Source: Balaenoptera acutorostrata (lineage: Eukaryota > Chordata > Mammalia > Artiodactyla > Balaenopteridae). Taken from it: a stretch of DNA of 64,000 nt. Shown here one piece after another: positions 53,701 through 61,471 of this stretch. Each line of letters starts with the position of its first letter. The first letter of the stretch is position 1. Location: positions 37,103,389 through 37,167,388 of the forward strand of contig NC_080077.1 in NCBI RefSeq assembly GCF_949987535.1, read 5' to 3'. Below the pieces are notes generated by a model. That model was not told where the DNA came from. It was given only the letters and a program-made list of their open reading frames with translations, and searched no databases. The position numbers and the translations under genes were made by a program.

Positions 53701-53721
53701 ATCTTTGGGGGAAATGCTGAC
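21226..53721 (-). CDS. NCOA7: NCOA7, C-terminal coding exons including the entire TLDc domain (gene-level entry)
   Basis: Seven minus-strand coding exons are present: 53721-53672, 36308-36161, 29024-28899, 27240-27088, 22349-22254, 21814-21741 and 21361-21226. Joined, they keep frame across every junction and end in TGA, encoding the last 260 residues of a protein that is about 940 residues long in human. The sequence is unmistakable ([79 protein letters not shown]). TLDc proteins bind the vacuolar H+-ATPase; the NCOA7/OXR1 family is linked to oxidative-stress resistance and nuclear-receptor coactivation. Earlier exons (LysM and central regions) lie beyond the right edge; I found none at 53.7-64 kb. 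An alternative first exon lies in the intron at 30.3 kb. HINT3 follows downstream in the same orientation. Confidence 0.96.
21741..21814 (-). CDS. NCOA7: NCOA7 TLDc exon 3 ([15 protein letters not shown]...LGGGG)
   Basis: 74 bp: 24 codons plus two bases of the next glycine codon. Acceptor CCCTAAG|GTC, donor GG|GTAAGG. Encodes the conserved [19 protein letters not shown] followed by the poly-glycine loop. Confidence 0.96.
22254..22349 (-). CDS. NCOA7: NCOA7 TLDc exon 2 ([20 protein letters not shown]...SPNFK)
   Basis: 96 bp, 32 codons, phase 0. Acceptor TTTGACAG|GTT, donor AAG|GTACCT. Encodes the TLDc core with the invariant FGAYATHPF and [12 protein letters not shown] motifs. Confidence 0.96.
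22350..26753 (-). other. NCOA7: NCOA7 intron between TLDc exons 1 and 2
   Basis: Apart from the SINE at 23147 (and the one at 26754 near its start on the gene strand), no repeat family or exon is clear. Positions 24160-24900 are GC-richer than their surroundings, with CT/GGG-rich wording suggestive of a degraded LTR or L1 5' region, but I cannot assign a family. Confidence 0.6.
23147..23365 (-). mobile_element. Short CHR/Bov-tA-like SINE, minus orientation
   Basis: On the plus strand it runs from (ATTT)n to CACCAGGGAAGTCCC. The tRNA-Glu part reads GGTTCGATCCCTGGTCAGGG on the minus strand, close to tRNA-Glu itself, so this is an older subfamily than the long CHR elements. Imperfect target duplication AGAAACAATG at 23137-23146 and 23366-23375. 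Confidence 0.9.
26754..27069 (+). mobile_element. CHR-type SINE (long form) abutting an NCOA7 splice donor
   Basis: Full-length element, antisense to the gene, with a 10-bp target duplication AAGAGGAACA at 26744-26753 and 27070-27079. On the gene strand its A tail becomes a long T tract starting about 19 bases into the intron. Confidence 0.95.
27088..27240 (-). CDS. NCOA7: NCOA7 TLDc exon 1 ([16 protein letters not shown]...KDMDNQ)
   Basis: 153 bp, 51 codons, phase 0 at both ends. Acceptor TTCACAG|CTG, donor CAG|GTGAGG. Starts the TLDc fold with [20 protein letters not shown] and ends [17 protein letters not shown] target duplication begins only nine bases into the downstream intron, see findings. 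Confidence 0.96.
28262..28608 (+). mobile_element. CHR-type SINE with a probable 3' transduction
   Basis: Standard long SINE to about 28560, followed by 'agaatcacctggggagtctt' plus 'gtaatacagattc' and a second poly(A) at 28597-28609. The perfect 10-bp target duplication ACATTAGGAC (28252-28261, 28609-28618) encloses both the SINE and the extra 35 bp, so the extra segment moved in with it. That segment resembles the start of a MER5A-like element. Confidence 0.85.
28899..29024 (-). CDS. NCOA7: NCOA7 exon shared by long and short isoforms ([12 protein letters not shown]...MHVEQ)
   Basis: 126 bp, 42 codons, phase 0 at both ends. Acceptor TTTCAG|ATC, donor CAG|GTGGGC on the gene strand. It encodes the acidic linker ahead of TLDc ([17 protein letters not shown]) and the conserved [10 protein letters not shown]. 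Both the upstream exon at 36161 and the alternative first exon at 30290 join it in frame. Confidence 0.95.
29025..30289 (-). other. NCOA7: NCOA7 intron between the alternative first exon and the first shared exon
   Basis: AT-rich intronic DNA of 1265 bp with no repeat I can identify and no open frame of note. Confidence 0.7.
30290..30358 (-). CDS. NCOA7: NCOA7 alternative first coding exon (short, interferon-type isoform NCOA7-AS)
   Basis: 23 codons, [20 protein letters not shown] + FVK, followed by the donor AAG|GTATGT. The peptide closely matches the unique N terminus of the human short NCOA7 isoform, which begins MRGQRLPLDIQ as I recall it, so the whale form lacks two residues there. Joined in phase to exons 29024-28899, 27240-27088, 22349-22254, 21814-21741 and 21361-21226 it predicts 217 residues, against 219 for the human short form. 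This isoform is essentially the TLDc domain with a private leader; in human cells it is interferon-induced and acts on endolysosomal acidification through the V-ATPase. I took ATG 30358 as the start: no in-frame ATG precedes it in the exon, only a GTG at 30448. Confidence 0.9.
30495..30508 (-). promoter_or_regulatory. NCOA7: Interferon-stimulated response element upstream of the short NCOA7 isoform
   Basis: GGGAAACAGAAACT on the gene strand (AGTTTCTGTTTCCC on the plus strand) fits the ISRE consensus GAAANNGAAACT exactly. It lies 137-150 bp upstream of the short-isoform ATG. ISREs bind ISGF3 and IRF factors. An ETS/PU.1-type core ACAGGAAGT lies about 65 bp further upstream at 30571-30579. The motif is seen; the function is inferred from the known interferon induction of this isoform. 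Confidence 0.8.
31393..31455 (-). mobile_element. MIR fragment, antisense
   Basis: 'gctaacatttactgagtgct' followed by 'agtgccaggtgctttgccag' is the 3' end of MIR in antisense. Confidence 0.65.
31640..32060 (+). mobile_element. Old L1 3' fragment, sense
   Basis: 'gaattgttaaataaattctg', 'atgtaaccattaaaatgagg' and 'ttccaaatttcctataataa' match L1M/L1ME 3' ends. Confidence 0.65.
33500..33830 (-). mobile_element. L2 LINE 3' region, antisense
   Basis: 'gaagtgacaaatgagctgga ccttgaaggatg' and 'aaaggacctggcattccaga' are reverse complements of the L2 segment preceding its tail. Confidence 0.6.
33990..35960 (+). mobile_element. Long L2 LINE copy, sense (about 1.9 kb)
   Basis: Runs in consensus order from 'tgtcaaagtcaccaactatt' and 'agcattagacatttttgacc' (RT-domain codons) through 'ccttgacatcttccttactt' and 'ggtccttcatgatctgccat' to 'ctggatcattcctctacaca' and the 3' UTR. 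All frames are broken. The tail from about 35860 reads as an antisense L2-like piece. Confidence 0.75.
36161..36308 (-). CDS. NCOA7: NCOA7 exon preceding the alternative-start site ([13 protein letters not shown]...KSWE)
   Basis: 148 bp: one base plus 49 codons. It is bounded by TTTTTCAG on the gene strand upstream and GAG|GTGAGA downstream. It encodes the conserved NCOA7/OXR1 segment leading into the TLDc region, with [20 protein letters not shown] in the middle. It is spliced directly to the exon at 29024 in the long isoform and skipped in the short isoform. Confidence 0.95.
37186..37526 (+). mobile_element. Solo LTR of an ERVL-MaLR element (MLT1A-like)
   Basis: 341 bp starting TGCTATAGATTGAATGTTTG and ending AACAAACTAAGACA (TG...CA termini). 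The body includes 'ccaatctgatggtatt'-type wording, 'gacagccgtctatgaaccag', 'caccttgatcctggacttcc' and an AATAAA signal. No internal proviral sequence flanks it. Confidence 0.85.
37737..38063 (-). mobile_element. CHR-type SINE (long form), minus orientation
   Basis: From (ATTT)n to CACCAGGGAAGCCC on the plus strand. Target duplication CTTGTACTGACTTCTA at 37721-37736 and CTTGTACTGACTTTTA at 38064-38079, one mismatch. Confidence 0.95.
38085..38480 (-). mobile_element. Old L1 3' region, antisense
   Basis: 'gggatatttaggttttttcc', 'acgatgaacatcctcatgat' and 'cccagaaaagggattattag' are reverse complements of L1M 3' sequence. Confidence 0.65.
38674..38706. repeat. (AC)n microsatellite
   Basis: An uninterrupted run of about 16 AC units. 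Confidence 0.95.
38836..38882. repeat. (TA)n/(GATA)n simple repeat
   Basis: TATATATATATA followed by GATATATAGATATAGAT-type units. Confidence 0.9.
39045..39605 (-). mobile_element. Old L1 3' region, antisense
   Basis: 'cctggatatccttccacaac', 'tgggttgtttccaagactgt' and 'cccagaagtgggactgtgtt' follow the antisense L1M order. Ends at the SINE at 39621. Confidence 0.7.
39621..39903 (+). mobile_element. CHR-type SINE (long form), plus orientation
   Basis: Complete head and body with a long (AAAT)n/A tail running into (TA)n. Target duplication AATATATAATTCTA at 39607-39620, repeated near 39905-39919 as ATATATATAATTCTA. Confidence 0.93.
42275..42400 (-). mobile_element. MIR fragment, antisense
   Basis: 'gcccagtttaaagataagga' followed by 'aactgaggctcagaagatta' is the antisense MIR core. 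Confidence 0.7.
42540..42800. other. GC- and CpG-rich island inside an NCOA7 intron
   Basis: Distinctly GC-rich against AT-rich flanks, with several CpGs and an E-box CACGTG at about 42567-42572. Overlapping open frames of 124 and 129 codons exist in two plus-strand frames but match no protein I recognise and lack any splice or family support, so I do not call a gene. Confidence 0.5.
43260..44720 (+). mobile_element. L2 LINE segments, sense, degraded
   Basis: Pyrimidine-rich L2 ORF2-like sequence, ending in 'gcaaatctgatcactttacc' and 'caaactccttaggccaatct', which belong to the L2 RT/3' part. Possibly two adjacent fragments; the boundaries are approximate. Confidence 0.55.
44728..44803. repeat. 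(TTA)n/AT-rich simple repeat
   Basis: Runs of ATT/TTA and TATAATA units over about 76 bp. Confidence 0.9.
44815..45840 (-). mobile_element. L2 LINE 3' region, antisense, split by a SINE
   Basis: 'ggtcagggacggcttcccag' before the SINE and 'gagttctgaaggaggagaaa', 'gtgcaaaaagacctggcatc' after it form a continuous reverse-complement L2. 'atgctttgaccttatcctga' near 45720 continues the same family. Confidence 0.65.
44894..45219 (-). mobile_element. CHR-type SINE (long form), minus orientation, with internal tandem units
   Basis: From (GTTT)n to CACCAGGGAAGCCC on the plus strand. Target duplication CAAGCTAAGTT at 44883-44893 and CAAGCTGAGTT at 45220-45230. A 22-23 bp unit with the core CAGTAGTTGTGGC is repeated three times at 45010-45076, with a fourth partial copy near 45092. 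Confidence 0.93.
46575..46770 (-). mobile_element. MIR SINE, antisense
   Basis: 'tctcatgataacctcaggag' and 'aacttgcccaaggccacaca' follow the antisense MIR consensus. Confidence 0.75.
47110..47240 (+). mobile_element. MIR fragment, sense
   Basis: 'aaaggtccttaatctccctg' then 'agcttctaaaatgaagataa' match the central MIR region. Confidence 0.6.
47805..47930 (+). mobile_element. Short tRNA-Glu SINE (CHR/Bov-tA-like), plus orientation
   Basis: About 125 bp: GGACTTCCCTGTCAGTCCAG head, B box GTTCGATCCCTGGTT and an A tail. Target duplication AAAGGGGTCATTTT at 47791-47804 and AAAGGGGTTATTTT at 47931-47944. Confidence 0.93.
48198..48376 (+). mobile_element. Short tRNA-Glu SINE (CHR-1-like), plus orientation
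   Basis: GGGACTTCCCTGGTGGCCCA head, B box GGTTCGATCCCTGGTC, a 'ctgcaactaagacccggcac' end and an A-rich tail. Target duplication AAAAATAAGTAAAAAC at 48182-48197 and AAAAATAAGTAAAAC at 48377-48391. Confidence 0.93.
49810..49852. repeat. TG/TA-rich simple repeat
   Basis: GTGTGTGTATAT... followed by (TA)n. Confidence 0.75.
50115..50330 (-). mobile_element. Probable L2-type LINE fragment, antisense
   Basis: 'cccagtaggaaaaagcc'-like wording, 'gtgttatgatagaggtgaaa' and 'gatgatatttgaactaattt' resemble antisense L2 3' sequence. Weak. Confidence 0.4.
50610..50746 (+). mobile_element. Short tRNA-Glu SINE with an A-box deletion, plus orientation
   Basis: The head reads GGACTTCCCTGGTTAAGACC, missing about 11 bases of the A-box region present in related copies. 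The B box is intact: GGTTCGATCCCAGGTC. Target duplication ATGGAAATAAG at 50599-50609 and 50747-50757. Confidence 0.9.
51809..52054 (+). mobile_element. CHR-type SINE, plus orientation
   Basis: GGACTTCCCTGGTGGTCCAG head, long body and a pure (AAAT)n tail. Perfect 17-bp target duplication AAAATAGATTTTAAGGG at 51792-51808 and 52055-52071. Confidence 0.95.
52625..52850 (+). mobile_element. MIR SINE, sense
   Basis: 'gtataaatcctggatttgat', 'gtatttgtaaaatggggaat' and 'gtattaagtgagataaccca' follow the MIR consensus. Confidence 0.75.
53672..53721 (-). CDS. NCOA7: NCOA7 50-bp internal exon (probable)
   Basis: TTTCTTTAG acceptor on the gene strand, then 16 codons plus two bases ([16 protein letters not shown] + AA), then the strong donor GTAAGT. 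The two leftover bases AA join the leading G of the next exon (36308) to make a Lys codon, giving ...[15 protein letters not shown]. The assignment rests on good splice sites and perfect phase; I could not confirm the peptide from memory of the orthologue. Confidence 0.65.
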
Positions 53722-54499
53722 CTAAAGAAAAGGCATCCTTCCTAAAAATGGGGGCTTGAACACTTGGTTCTACCCTTTGAGGTAGGCAACCATGGAGAAC
53801 CCTGGAGAGAGAATACACACACTTGCAGGAAGTACCTACTGCTCACAAATTGGATCTGAGAAATATGCATATGACATGGATAGCACCTTTTAAAAGGACA
53901 GACACCTGTGTGCTCATGGGTACATAACTTAAATTTTGTAAGTATTAAAAAAAAAAAATCCCAACCATTACAAAGTGCTTGGGAGCTTCAGTTATTCTTG
54001 ACATTATGTAAGGAAATACCATGCTTTCTAAAACAGAATCAACTTAACATATATGATGAGTTTACTCTAAATGTGGGCAGGCACAAAATGTTAATTATCC
54101 CACATAAACCAAAGGGCTTGTTGATCTCAATTAGAAACAGATTACAGAAACATGGTATTTTAGAATAATTTTTAACAAATATATATTACAAAATATAAAT
54201 ATCAAGGTATAAATTAATTTCTCATTAAAAGAGTCACACAGAATAAAAATCCCCAGGCCACTACTGACTTGACTCCGTAACAAATGTTATATAACAAGTG
54301 TTCACTCAACTTTAAAATAAAACATTTAAAAAGCTACATTTGCTTCCTTTCTCTTCTACCAAATGGACAAAGAATCATACCGCTTAGATTTCCCAGTATG
54401 TGGGGCAAAGGGCACTCATGCTGGTGGTGTATAAATTGCCACACACTTTCATGTGCAACCTGTATTTAAACGCCTTAAACGTATCCTTTGCTTTGGTAA

Positions 54500-54720
54500 G
54501 ACAACCTGAAGAATTTTACAAAGGTGTTTCATATAGCATTGCTTATAATGGAAAAAAAAATTGGAATAACCTTATATACAAAGCAGAAACATAATTAAAT
54601 CAACCAGGAAACATAAGGGGGGCTACTAATTATATTGTTCATATACATATAATAGTATAGTAGTACATAATGTGGAAAATATGCATAACATATTAAGCGG
54701 GGAAAAAACCAAATTGCAAA
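54500..54720 (+). mobile_element. Old L1 fragment, sense
   Basis: 'agcattgcttataatggaaa' followed by 'taattaaatcaaccaggaaa' matches the L1 3' region. Confidence 0.55.
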
Positions 54721-56032
54721 ATAGATTCTACCTTCCTCTCCCCTCCCGCTTATCTGTATGTTCAAGTGTTGCTAAAACTATCTTACATAATTATTTTCAA
54801 GTTTAAACACATTTAAAAATACCCACGGGCTCTCTCTTTCCCCCTTCCCCTCTCTTATTAGTTTACTTATTACACAAATCACACTAACCAATTAATTCAT
54901 CTTGGATTAAACATTTATATATGATTTGGTAAATTCTACATAATTCCCACTGTTAACTCCATTTCCATCTTATTTATTTTAGAAGCTGGATATTATGAAA
55001 TCAATTATTATGAAACATTTCAGAGATTGAGGCCATAAATAATTGAAAAAAAGAAAACTTTTAATTTGAATAGGAATTATTGGTTCTTTCTAAGAAAGGA
55101 AATATCTCAGTGTTAAAAAAGGAAAAAAGACAATTGTATTTTTTATATAGAAGAGTATCCAAATGTTTGGAATACAATCTATATTGTCTCTAGAAAGTGC
55201 GAGGAACTGTTTTCATAAGTCTTATTTATTTATAACTAGCCCAGTGCCTGCCAGGACGTACACACTCAGTAACTGTGCAACTATGATCTAGTTACTTAAC
55301 CCTCACCATGACCCGATTTTCAAATTAGGAAATCATGTTTCAAATGGATAATGTATCTCATTCTAGGGCCCACAATTCCTAGGGATTCTCATTCATCTCA
55401 GTCCAATTTGGGGGCTCATTATTCCATCGGCCAGAGCCGGGCAGCCCAAGGCTCCACACCTCTTTGAGGGCAGGACACGATTCTGTCTTCTTAGACATCA
55501 GATAGCTTCTGGCACAGGCTCGCACAAAGTAAAGGTGCAAAAAATAGATGCTTGTCAATAACAACAACCTTATTGCCTGTGGTACTTTATCAATTTAGGA
55601 TTATCTTCCTGATAAAATATTCCTTTAGGAGCAATAGTGTTGGGTTTTTTTTGTTGTTGTTTTGTTTTCAAATTGAAGTGTAACTTACAATATTATATTA
55701 GTTTCAGGTGTACAACATAGTGCTTTGGTGTTTTATACATTAGGAAAGGATCACCACAGGAAATCTAGTTACCATTTGTCACCATACAAAGTTATCTATT
55801 GTAGATTTCTGATTTGTGGTTACCATGGGATTCATGTATGTTGACCTATAACTACATTTACTTGTTTTAAGCAGGTAATTATTTAAGTTCCAACACATTC
55901 TAAAAGATCTACATTTTTACCCCCTCCATTTTGTGTTTTTGATGTCATATTTTACATCTTCATGTTTATCCCTTAACTGTTTATTGTAGTTATAGTTGAT
56001 TTTACAATTTTTTTGTCTTTTTATCTTCTTAC

Positions 56033-56325
56033 CGGGACTTCCCTGGTGGCACAGTGGTTAAGAATCCGCCTGCTAATGCAGGGGACACGGGTTCGAGCCC
56101 TGGTCTGGGAAGATCCCAAATGCCGCGGAGCAACTAAGCCTGTGCGCCACAATTACTGAAGCCTGCGCGCCTAGAGCCCGTGCTCTGCAACAAGAGAAGC
56201 CACTGCAATGAGAAGCCGTGCACCGCAATGAAGAGTTGCCCCCGCTCATCGCAACTAGAGAAAGCCCACACGCAGCAACAAAGACCCAACGCAGCCAAAA
56301 ATAAATGAATAAAATTAAAAAAAAA
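56033..56325 (+). mobile_element. CHR-type SINE (long form) inserted in the L1 nest
   Basis: Complete element with target duplication ATCTTCTTAC at 56023-56032 and ATCTTCGTAC at 56326-56335. Confidence 0.93.
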
Positions 56326-57676
56326 ATCTTCGTACTGGCTTATTTCAGTGGTTGATCCACAGCCTTTACTATATATTTGTCTTTACTAGTGGGATTTTTC
56401 CTGTTCTATAAATTCTTCTTGTTGAAGCTTTTTCTCTTCCACTTAGAAAAGATCCTTTGACGTGTGCTTTTAGAGTTGGTATAGTATTTATGAACTCCTT
56501 GCTTATCTGAGTTCTTTATCTCTCCTATTCTGAATGACAATCTTGCCAAGTAGAGTACCCTCGGTTGTAGGTTTTTCTCTTTTAGCACTTAAAATTTATC
56601 ATGCCACTCCTTTCTGGCTTGCAAAGTTTCTGCAGAGAAATCAGCTGATAGCCTTATGGGGATTACTTGTACATGACTCTTTTTCTCTTGCTGCCTTTAG
56701 AATTCTCTCTTTAAGTTTTGCCATTTTAATTATGATGTGTTGGTGTGGGGTCTCTTTGGGTTCATTTTGTTTGAGACTCTCTGTGCTTCCTGTATCTGGA
56801 TATATGTTTCCTTCTTCAGGTTTGGGAAGTTTTCAGCCATAATTTTATCAAATACATTTTTGACCCTTTTCTCTCTCTTCTCCTTCTGGGACCCCTATAA
56901 TGTGAATGTTAGTATGCCTGGTGTTGTCCCAAAGGTCCCTTAAACTGTCCTCATGTTTTTCTTTTTGCTGTTCTGATTGCATGATTTCCATTATTCTATC
57001 TTCCAGATCACTCATGTGTTCTTCTGTACCACCTTGTCTGCTGTTAATTCCTTCTAGTATGTTTTTCATTTTAGTTACTGTAATTCTTCAGTTCTGACTG
57101 GTTTTTGTTTTCTAGTTCCTTGTTAAAATTCTCACTCTGTTCATCCATTCTTTTCCCTAGTTCAGTTAGCATTCTTATTACTAATGTTTTGAACTCTTTA
57201 TCTGGTAAATTATTTATCTCTCTTTCATTAGTTGTTTTTTCAAGGGAGTTTTCTCCTTCTGTTGTTTGAAACAACTGTCTCTGTCTCTATGAAATTAGGT
57301 CAAACAGTTACCTATCCTGGTGTTGACGGGATGCCCTTGTGTGGAAGCATCCGACACAGTCTGCAAGTGGCTTTGGTGGGAGAGCTAGATAGGAAATGAG
57401 CACAGGTCATGTCTTTCCCCAGGGTGTGCTGGCAGCTCTCACCTTGGTGGGAGGTGGAGCTGGCGATGGAAGCAACAGAGCCAGAGCCAGGTGTGAGCTG
57501 GGGCTTCTCCTGTGCTCAGTGGCTGACACTTCCTCACTGGGGGCAGGGGCAGGTCCCAAGGTGCTGAAGCAGAAGCACTGAGGTTCAGGTTTGAGCTGGT
57601 TCTGTCCCCTCTAAGTGTGTGCTCTCCCTGCTCCCGGCATCTGCACCTTTGCCCCAGAGGAGAGCAGCACGGGGGC

Positions 57677-57741
57677 GGGCACCTGGAGTGGGCACCTGGA
57701 GCGGGCACCTGGAGTGGGCACCTGGAGTAGGCACCTGGAGT
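57677..57741. repeat. 13-bp minisatellite, five units
   Basis: GGGCACCTGGAGT repeated five times head to tail; unit 2 ends in C and unit 5 begins with A. Confidence 0.95.
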
Positions 57742-58410
57742 GGGCCGGGGCAGCTGCCGGGGCAGTCCCAGCATGCCAGTCAGCGCTCCGGACCACACTC
57801 AATCTGCCGGCTCCATGAGCACCAGGAATGGCTCCTCTTTCTGCATTCAGAGGCAGTGCCAGGTCCAAGCTGGCTCCTTCCCCACAGCTGTGCACTCTCC
57901 TCGGCAAGAGCAGCCTTAGCCCTAGCGGGGAGCTGCATCAGAGAACAAGAGGGGCCCAGACATGCACTGGGGCGGTCATGGGAAACTGCCCATGGGAAAC
58001 CAGTCAGCATCCTGGGCAGTTTCATCCGTCTGCTTCCTCCGCCTTGTTTCAGGAGAAAGCAAGTGTGTGCGTGCTCTTCAGGAGCAGAGTCTAAGTTCCT
58101 CGCAGCCCCCCTGCTATTCCAACTGGTCTTCAAACAAGCCAACGGGTATCAACTTCCCTGTACTGGACACCAGGGCAGGGGCACCCAATATGTGGTTCAA
58201 ACCACTCACTCCTCAGGGAGGATCTCCCAGCCCATGTAATCTCCTTCCTTTTCTGCGTCTCCTCCTAGAGGCACAGGTCCTGACCTGATCGTTTCTCTTC
58301 CCTTCCTGACTTTGTGTGGATCATTTTTTACAGCCTTGGTTGTACAAGAGTCTTTCTGCCAGTTTCCAGTTTGTTTTCAGTGAGAATTGCTCTACATGAA
58401 GATGTATTTT

Positions 58411-58720
58411 TTTTTTTTTTTTTTTTTTTATTTTTGGCTGTGCTGGGTCTTCGGTTCGTGCGAGGGCTTTCTCTAGTTGCGGCAAGTGGGGGCCACTCTT
58501 CATCGCGGTGCGGGGACCGCTCTTCATCGCGGTGCGCGGGCCTTTCACTATCGCGGCCCCTCCCGTTGCGGGGCACAGGCTCCAGACGCGCAGGCTCAGT
58601 AGTTGTGGCTCACGGGCCCAGCTGCTCCGCGGCATGTGGGATCTTCCCAGACCAGGGCTCGAACCCGTGTCCCCTGCATTAGCAGGCAGACTCTCAACCA
58701 CTGCGCCACCAGGGAAGCCC
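58411..58720 (-). mobile_element. CHR-type SINE (long form) with an internal 24-bp duplication
   Basis: Perfect target duplication TGAAGATGTATTTT at 58397-58410 and 58721-58734. The segment with core CTCTTCATCGCGGTGCG is present twice in tandem, 58493-58516 and 58517-58540. Confidence 0.95.
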
Positions 58721-59480
58721 TGAAGATGTATTTTTGATGTGTTCGTGGGGGAAGATGAGCTCAGTGTCTTCCTACTCCATCATCTTGATCTTTAAAATTA
58801 TTACACTATTATTGACTATATTCCCTGTATTGTACATATATCCCAGGACTTACTTTATACTTGGAAGTTTGTACCTCTTAATCCCCTTCACTTATCTTGC
58901 CAATCCCCATGGCAACCATCCAGTTTGTTTTCTGTATCTGTGAGTTGGTTTCTGTTTTGTTATGTTTGTTCATTTGAATTGTTTTTTAGATCCCATGTAA
59001 GTGAAATCATACAGTATTTATCTTTCTCTGTCTTACTTATTATACTTAGCATAACACACTCTAGGTCCATCCATATTGTTGCAAATGGCAAGATTTCATT
59101 CTTTTCTATTATGGCTGAGTGATATTCCATTGTGTTTCTTCCTTACCCATTCATCTATCGATGGACACTTAGATTGCTTCCATACCTTGTTTATTGTAAA
59201 TAATGCTGCAATGAACAATGGGATGCATATAACTTTTTGACTTACTGTTGTTTTCTTCAGATATATACCCAGAAGTGGAATTGCTAGACTGTGTGGTAGT
59301 TCCTTTTTTAATTTTTTGCAGAACCTCCATACTGTTCTCCATAGTGGTTGTACCAATTTGCATTCCCACCAACAGTGTATGAGGCTTCCCTTTCTCCACA
59401 TCCTCACCAACACTTGTTACTTCTTGTCTTTTTGATGACAGCCATTCTGACAGGTGTGAGGTAGTATCTAATCATGATTT

Positions 59481-59738
59481 AGAATTTATTTATTGATTTT
59501 TGGCTGTGTTGGGTCTTTGTTGCTGCGTGCAGGCTTTCTCTAGTTGCGGTGAGCGGGCGTCTCATTGCGGTGGCTTCTCTTGTTGCAGAGCACGGGCTCT
59601 AGGTGCTCGGGCTTCAGTAGTTGTGGCACACAGGCTTAGTTGCTCCGCGGCATGTGGGATCTTCCCAGACCAGGGCTTAAACCCGTGTCCCCTGCATTGG
59701 CAGGCAGATTCTTAACCACTGCGCCACCAGAGAAGTCC
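59481..59738 (-). mobile_element. CHR-type SINE inserted in L1 ORF2 remnant, minus orientation
   Basis: Perfect target duplication TCTAATCATGATTT at 59467-59480 and 59739-59752. The L1 sequence resumes across it without loss. Confidence 0.95.
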
Positions 59739-61390
59739 TCTAATCATGATTTTGATTTGCATTTCCCTGATGATTAGTGATTTGAGCATCTTTTCACATG
59801 CTTGTTGGCCATCTGTATGTCTTCTTTGGAAAAATGTCTATTCAGATCCTCTGCCCACTTTTTAACTGAAATTTTTTTTGATACTGAGTTGTATGAGTTC
59901 TTTATGTTTGAGTTCTTCATGTGTTTTGGACATTAATCCCTTATCAGACATATAATTTGCAAATATCTTCTCCCTTTCAGTAGGTTGCTTTTTCATTTTG
60001 TTGATCATTTCCTTCACTGTGCAAAACCTTTTTAGTCTGATGTAGTCCTATTTGTTTATTTTTGCTTCTGTTGCCCTTGCCCAAGGAGACATATCCAAAA
60101 CAATACTGCTGAGACTGATGTCAAAGAGCTTATTGCCTATGTTTTCTTCAAGGAGTTTTATGGTTTCAGGTCTTACATTTACATCTTTAATCTATTTTAT
60201 TTTTGTATGTGGTGTAAGAAAGTGGTCCAGTTTTCCCAGCACTATTTATTGAAGAGACTGTCTTTGCCCCCATATTCTTGCCTCCTTTTTTGTAAATTAA
60301 TTGACCATAAAAATGTGGGTTTATTTTGGGGCTCTCCATTCTGTTCCATTGATCTATGTATGTTTGGTGCCAGTATCATACTGCTTTGATTACTATAGCT
60401 TTGTATTATAGTTTGAAATCAGGGAGTATGATGCCTCCAGCTTTGTTCTTCTTTCTCAAGATTGCTTTGGTTATTTGGGGGGTTTTGTGGTACCATACAA
60501 ATTTTAGGATTATTTGTTCTATCTCTATGAAAAACACCATTGGAATTTTGATAAGTATTGCACTGAACCTGTGGTATGGACATTTTAACAATATTATTCC
60601 AATCCATGAGCATGGGATAGCTTTCCATTTATTTGCGCCTTCCTTGATTTCTTTCATCAGTGTCTTATAGTTTTCAGCATTTAGGTCTTTTACCTCCTTG
60701 GTTAAATTTATTCCTAGGTGTTTTATTCTCTTTGATACAATTGTAATTGGAATTATTCTCTTAATTTCTTTCTGATAATTCATTACTAGCATACAGAAAC
60801 AACTGATTTTTGTATATTGATTTTTGTATTCTGCAACTTACTGAATCATTTATTAGTTCTAAGAGGTTTTTTTGTTGTTGTTGTTGGACTCTAGAGTTTT
60901 CTATATATGATATTGTGTTATCTACAAATAGTGACAGTTTTACTTCTTCCTTTCTGGATGACTTTTATTTCTTTTTCTTGTCTGATTGCTGTAGTTAGGA
61001 CTTCCAATACTATGTTGAATAAAAGTGGCAAGAGTGGGTATCCCTGCCTTGTTCCTGATCTTAGAGGAAATATTTTTCAGCTGAAGTGAGTCCTTTGTAT
61101 GCAGCATATAGACAGGTCTTGTTTTATCTATTCAGCCACCCTGTGTCTCATGATTGAAACATTTACTGCATTTATATTTAAGTCATTATTGATAGGCGTG
61201 TACTTATTGCCATTTGGTTCATTGTTTTCTGGTTGTTTTTGTAGTTCTTCTGTCCGTTTCTTCTTCTCTTGGTTTCTTCCCTTGTGGTTCAGTAATTTTC
61301 TTTAATGCTATGTTTGGGTTCCTTTCTCTTTATTTGCTTGTATCTATTGTAGGTTTTTGTTTATGGTTACCATGAGGTTCATACATATTG

Positions 61391-61471
61391 ACATGTGTGT
61401 GTATGTACATGTATATACATATGTATACATATGCATACACACATGTACATATACATGTGTATATATATATA
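61391..61471. repeat. TG/TA/CATA simple repeat within the L1 spacer
   Basis: Alternating GTGTGT, TACATG and TATATA units about 80 bp long. The homologous L1 copy near 55830 lacks this expansion. Confidence 0.85.

Larger units (their letters stand above)
57290..58789 (-). mobile_element. L1/HAL1 5' UTR-like GC-rich segment
   Basis: GC-rich sequence lying immediately 5' of the L1 ORF1 remnant on the minus strand and ending, on the plus strand, with 'cttcctactccatcatcttg', the usual start of old L1 5' regions. It contains a 13-bp minisatellite and a SINE. Plus-strand open frames of up to 206 codons here are by-products of its high GC content. Confidence 0.7.

Noticed and set aside
57619..58239. 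206-codon plus-strand open frame, the longest in the window
   Set aside because: Lies in the GC-rich antisense of an L1/HAL1 5' UTR; overlapping open frames exist in almost every frame there, part of it is translated minisatellite, and no protein family is recognisable.
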